Part shown: positions 63,664 to 64,000 of the stretch, piece after piece
Position numbering within the stretch: the stretch's first letter is position 1
Layout: each line of letters opens with the position of its first letter
Assembly (NCBI GenBank): GCA_947570215.1
Contig: CANOTO010000002.1
Coordinates: forward strand, 156,667-220,666
DNA: 64,000 nt
Direction of reading: 5' to 3'
Source: an uncultured Clostridia bacterium
GTDB taxonomy: Bacteria; Bacillota; Clostridia; Christensenellales; CAG-314
Program-made: the position numbers and the translations under genes
The notes under the pieces: generated by a model
What the model was told of the DNA's origin: nothing
What the model saw: the letters and a program-made list of their open reading frames with translations, nothing else
The model's database searches: none

Positions 63664-63701
63664 CAAAGTGCAAAATTGCTTTTGGGCAATTTTGCACTTT
63701 G
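63664..63701 (+). terminator. Long hairpin after tRNA-Cys
   Basis: A perfect 16-bp stem CAAAGTGCAAAATTGC / GCAATTTTGCACTTTG with a TTTTGG loop, two bases after the tRNA. It lacks a proper T-run, so it may be a processing site or a weak terminator. The next 120 bases to the following promoter hold nothing recognisable. Confidence 0.5.
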
Positions 63702-63823
63702 TAACTTACAATTACGTTCAAAATTATATTTGCCGATGATTCGTCTAACCGCGAGTTCACTGCGGTGAATGGCGTAATCGCGGGTTGCGTTTGTATTCGC
63801 AACAACTGTAAATTCCGTTTATA

Positions 63824-63851
63824 TTGATAATGCGGGCATTCGGTTTATAAC
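63824..63851 (+). promoter_or_regulatory. Promoter of tRNA-Leu
   Basis: TTGATA, 16 bases, TATAAC; 14 bases before the tRNA. Confidence 0.6.
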
Positions 63852-63865
63852 TTAATATTTAATTT

Positions 63866-63952
63866 GCCGATGTGGCGAAATAGGCAGACGCAAGGGACTT
63901 AAAATCCCTCGGAGTAACATCCGTGCCGGTTCGAGTCCGGCCATCGGCACCA
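63866..63952 (+). tRNA. tRNA-Leu (anticodon TAA)
   Basis: GCCGATG acceptor arm pairs with CATCGGC. The anticodon loop CTTAAAA has TAA (reads UUA/UUG), a long variable arm (class II) is present, and the 3' CCA is encoded. Confidence 0.96.
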
Positions 63953-63959
63953 TAGAAGT

Positions 63960-63996
63960 TGGTCTATAAGTCTTCTGACTTATAGACCACTTTTTT
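63960..63996 (+). terminator. Terminator after tRNA-Leu
   Basis: A 13-bp stem TGGTCTATAAGTC / GACTTATAGACCA with a TTCT loop and six T. Confidence 0.92.
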
Positions 63997-64000
63997 CGTC

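Overview
The window looks like chromosomal DNA of a spore-forming member of the Bacillota, most likely an uncultured gut-type Clostridia lineage. This is inferred from four things: a CIRCE-controlled groES-groEL pair, a T-box leader before valS, the Firmicutes block yicC-gmk-rpoZ-coaBC-priA-def-fmt-rsmB-rlmN-rsgA-rpe-spoVM-(rpmB)-asp23-fakA, and a 30-residue SpoVM-like peptide gene. No rRNA, phage module, insertion sequence or CRISPR array was seen, so assignment below class level is not possible from sequence alone.

Left part (1-7.5 kb): a cut-off lipoprotein gene, a divergent pair made of a small Cys-rich protein and four tandem XRE-type regulators in an A-B-A-B order with likely operators between them, the T-box leader and valS, an MscS channel, a MazF-type toxin without a recognisable antitoxin, and a 750-base non-coding stretch with about 122-bp tandem repeats. 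Middle (7.5-29.5 kb): a glycosyltransferase; lgt with an unusual C-terminal membrane extension; an operon pncB / DivIVA-like / heavy-metal permease / phosphodiesterase; groES-groEL; a membrane-anchored DUF2188 protein; dCMP deaminase; meso-DAP dehydrogenase; the c-di-AMP synthase cdaA followed by a 44-residue membrane peptide where cdaR is usually found; aspartokinase; two FAD proteins; and a 1032-residue repetitive Cys/His protein that follows a GDPD gene. Right-middle (29.5-47 kb): lepA, a GNAT protein, a frameshifted small membrane gene coupled to hemW, a LysR regulator, pyrophosphatase, rarA, an ABC exporter, tyrS, pcrA and ligA. Right (47-64 kb): the conserved translation / DNA-replication / sporulation block, FakA, a flavodoxin-fold oxidoreductase, a decayed lipoprotein gene, and tRNA-Cys and tRNA-Leu.

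Promoters are unusually readable. Many have the form TTGnnn - 17 bp - TGC - TAAAAT (an extended -10), and at three genes the -10 ends only 6-7 bases before the start codon, which suggests leaderless mRNAs. The strongest candidates for something undescribed are the 1032-residue Cys/His repeat protein, the four-regulator XRE array, and the 44-residue peptide overlapping cdaA. The rest is mostly ordinary housekeeping sequence.
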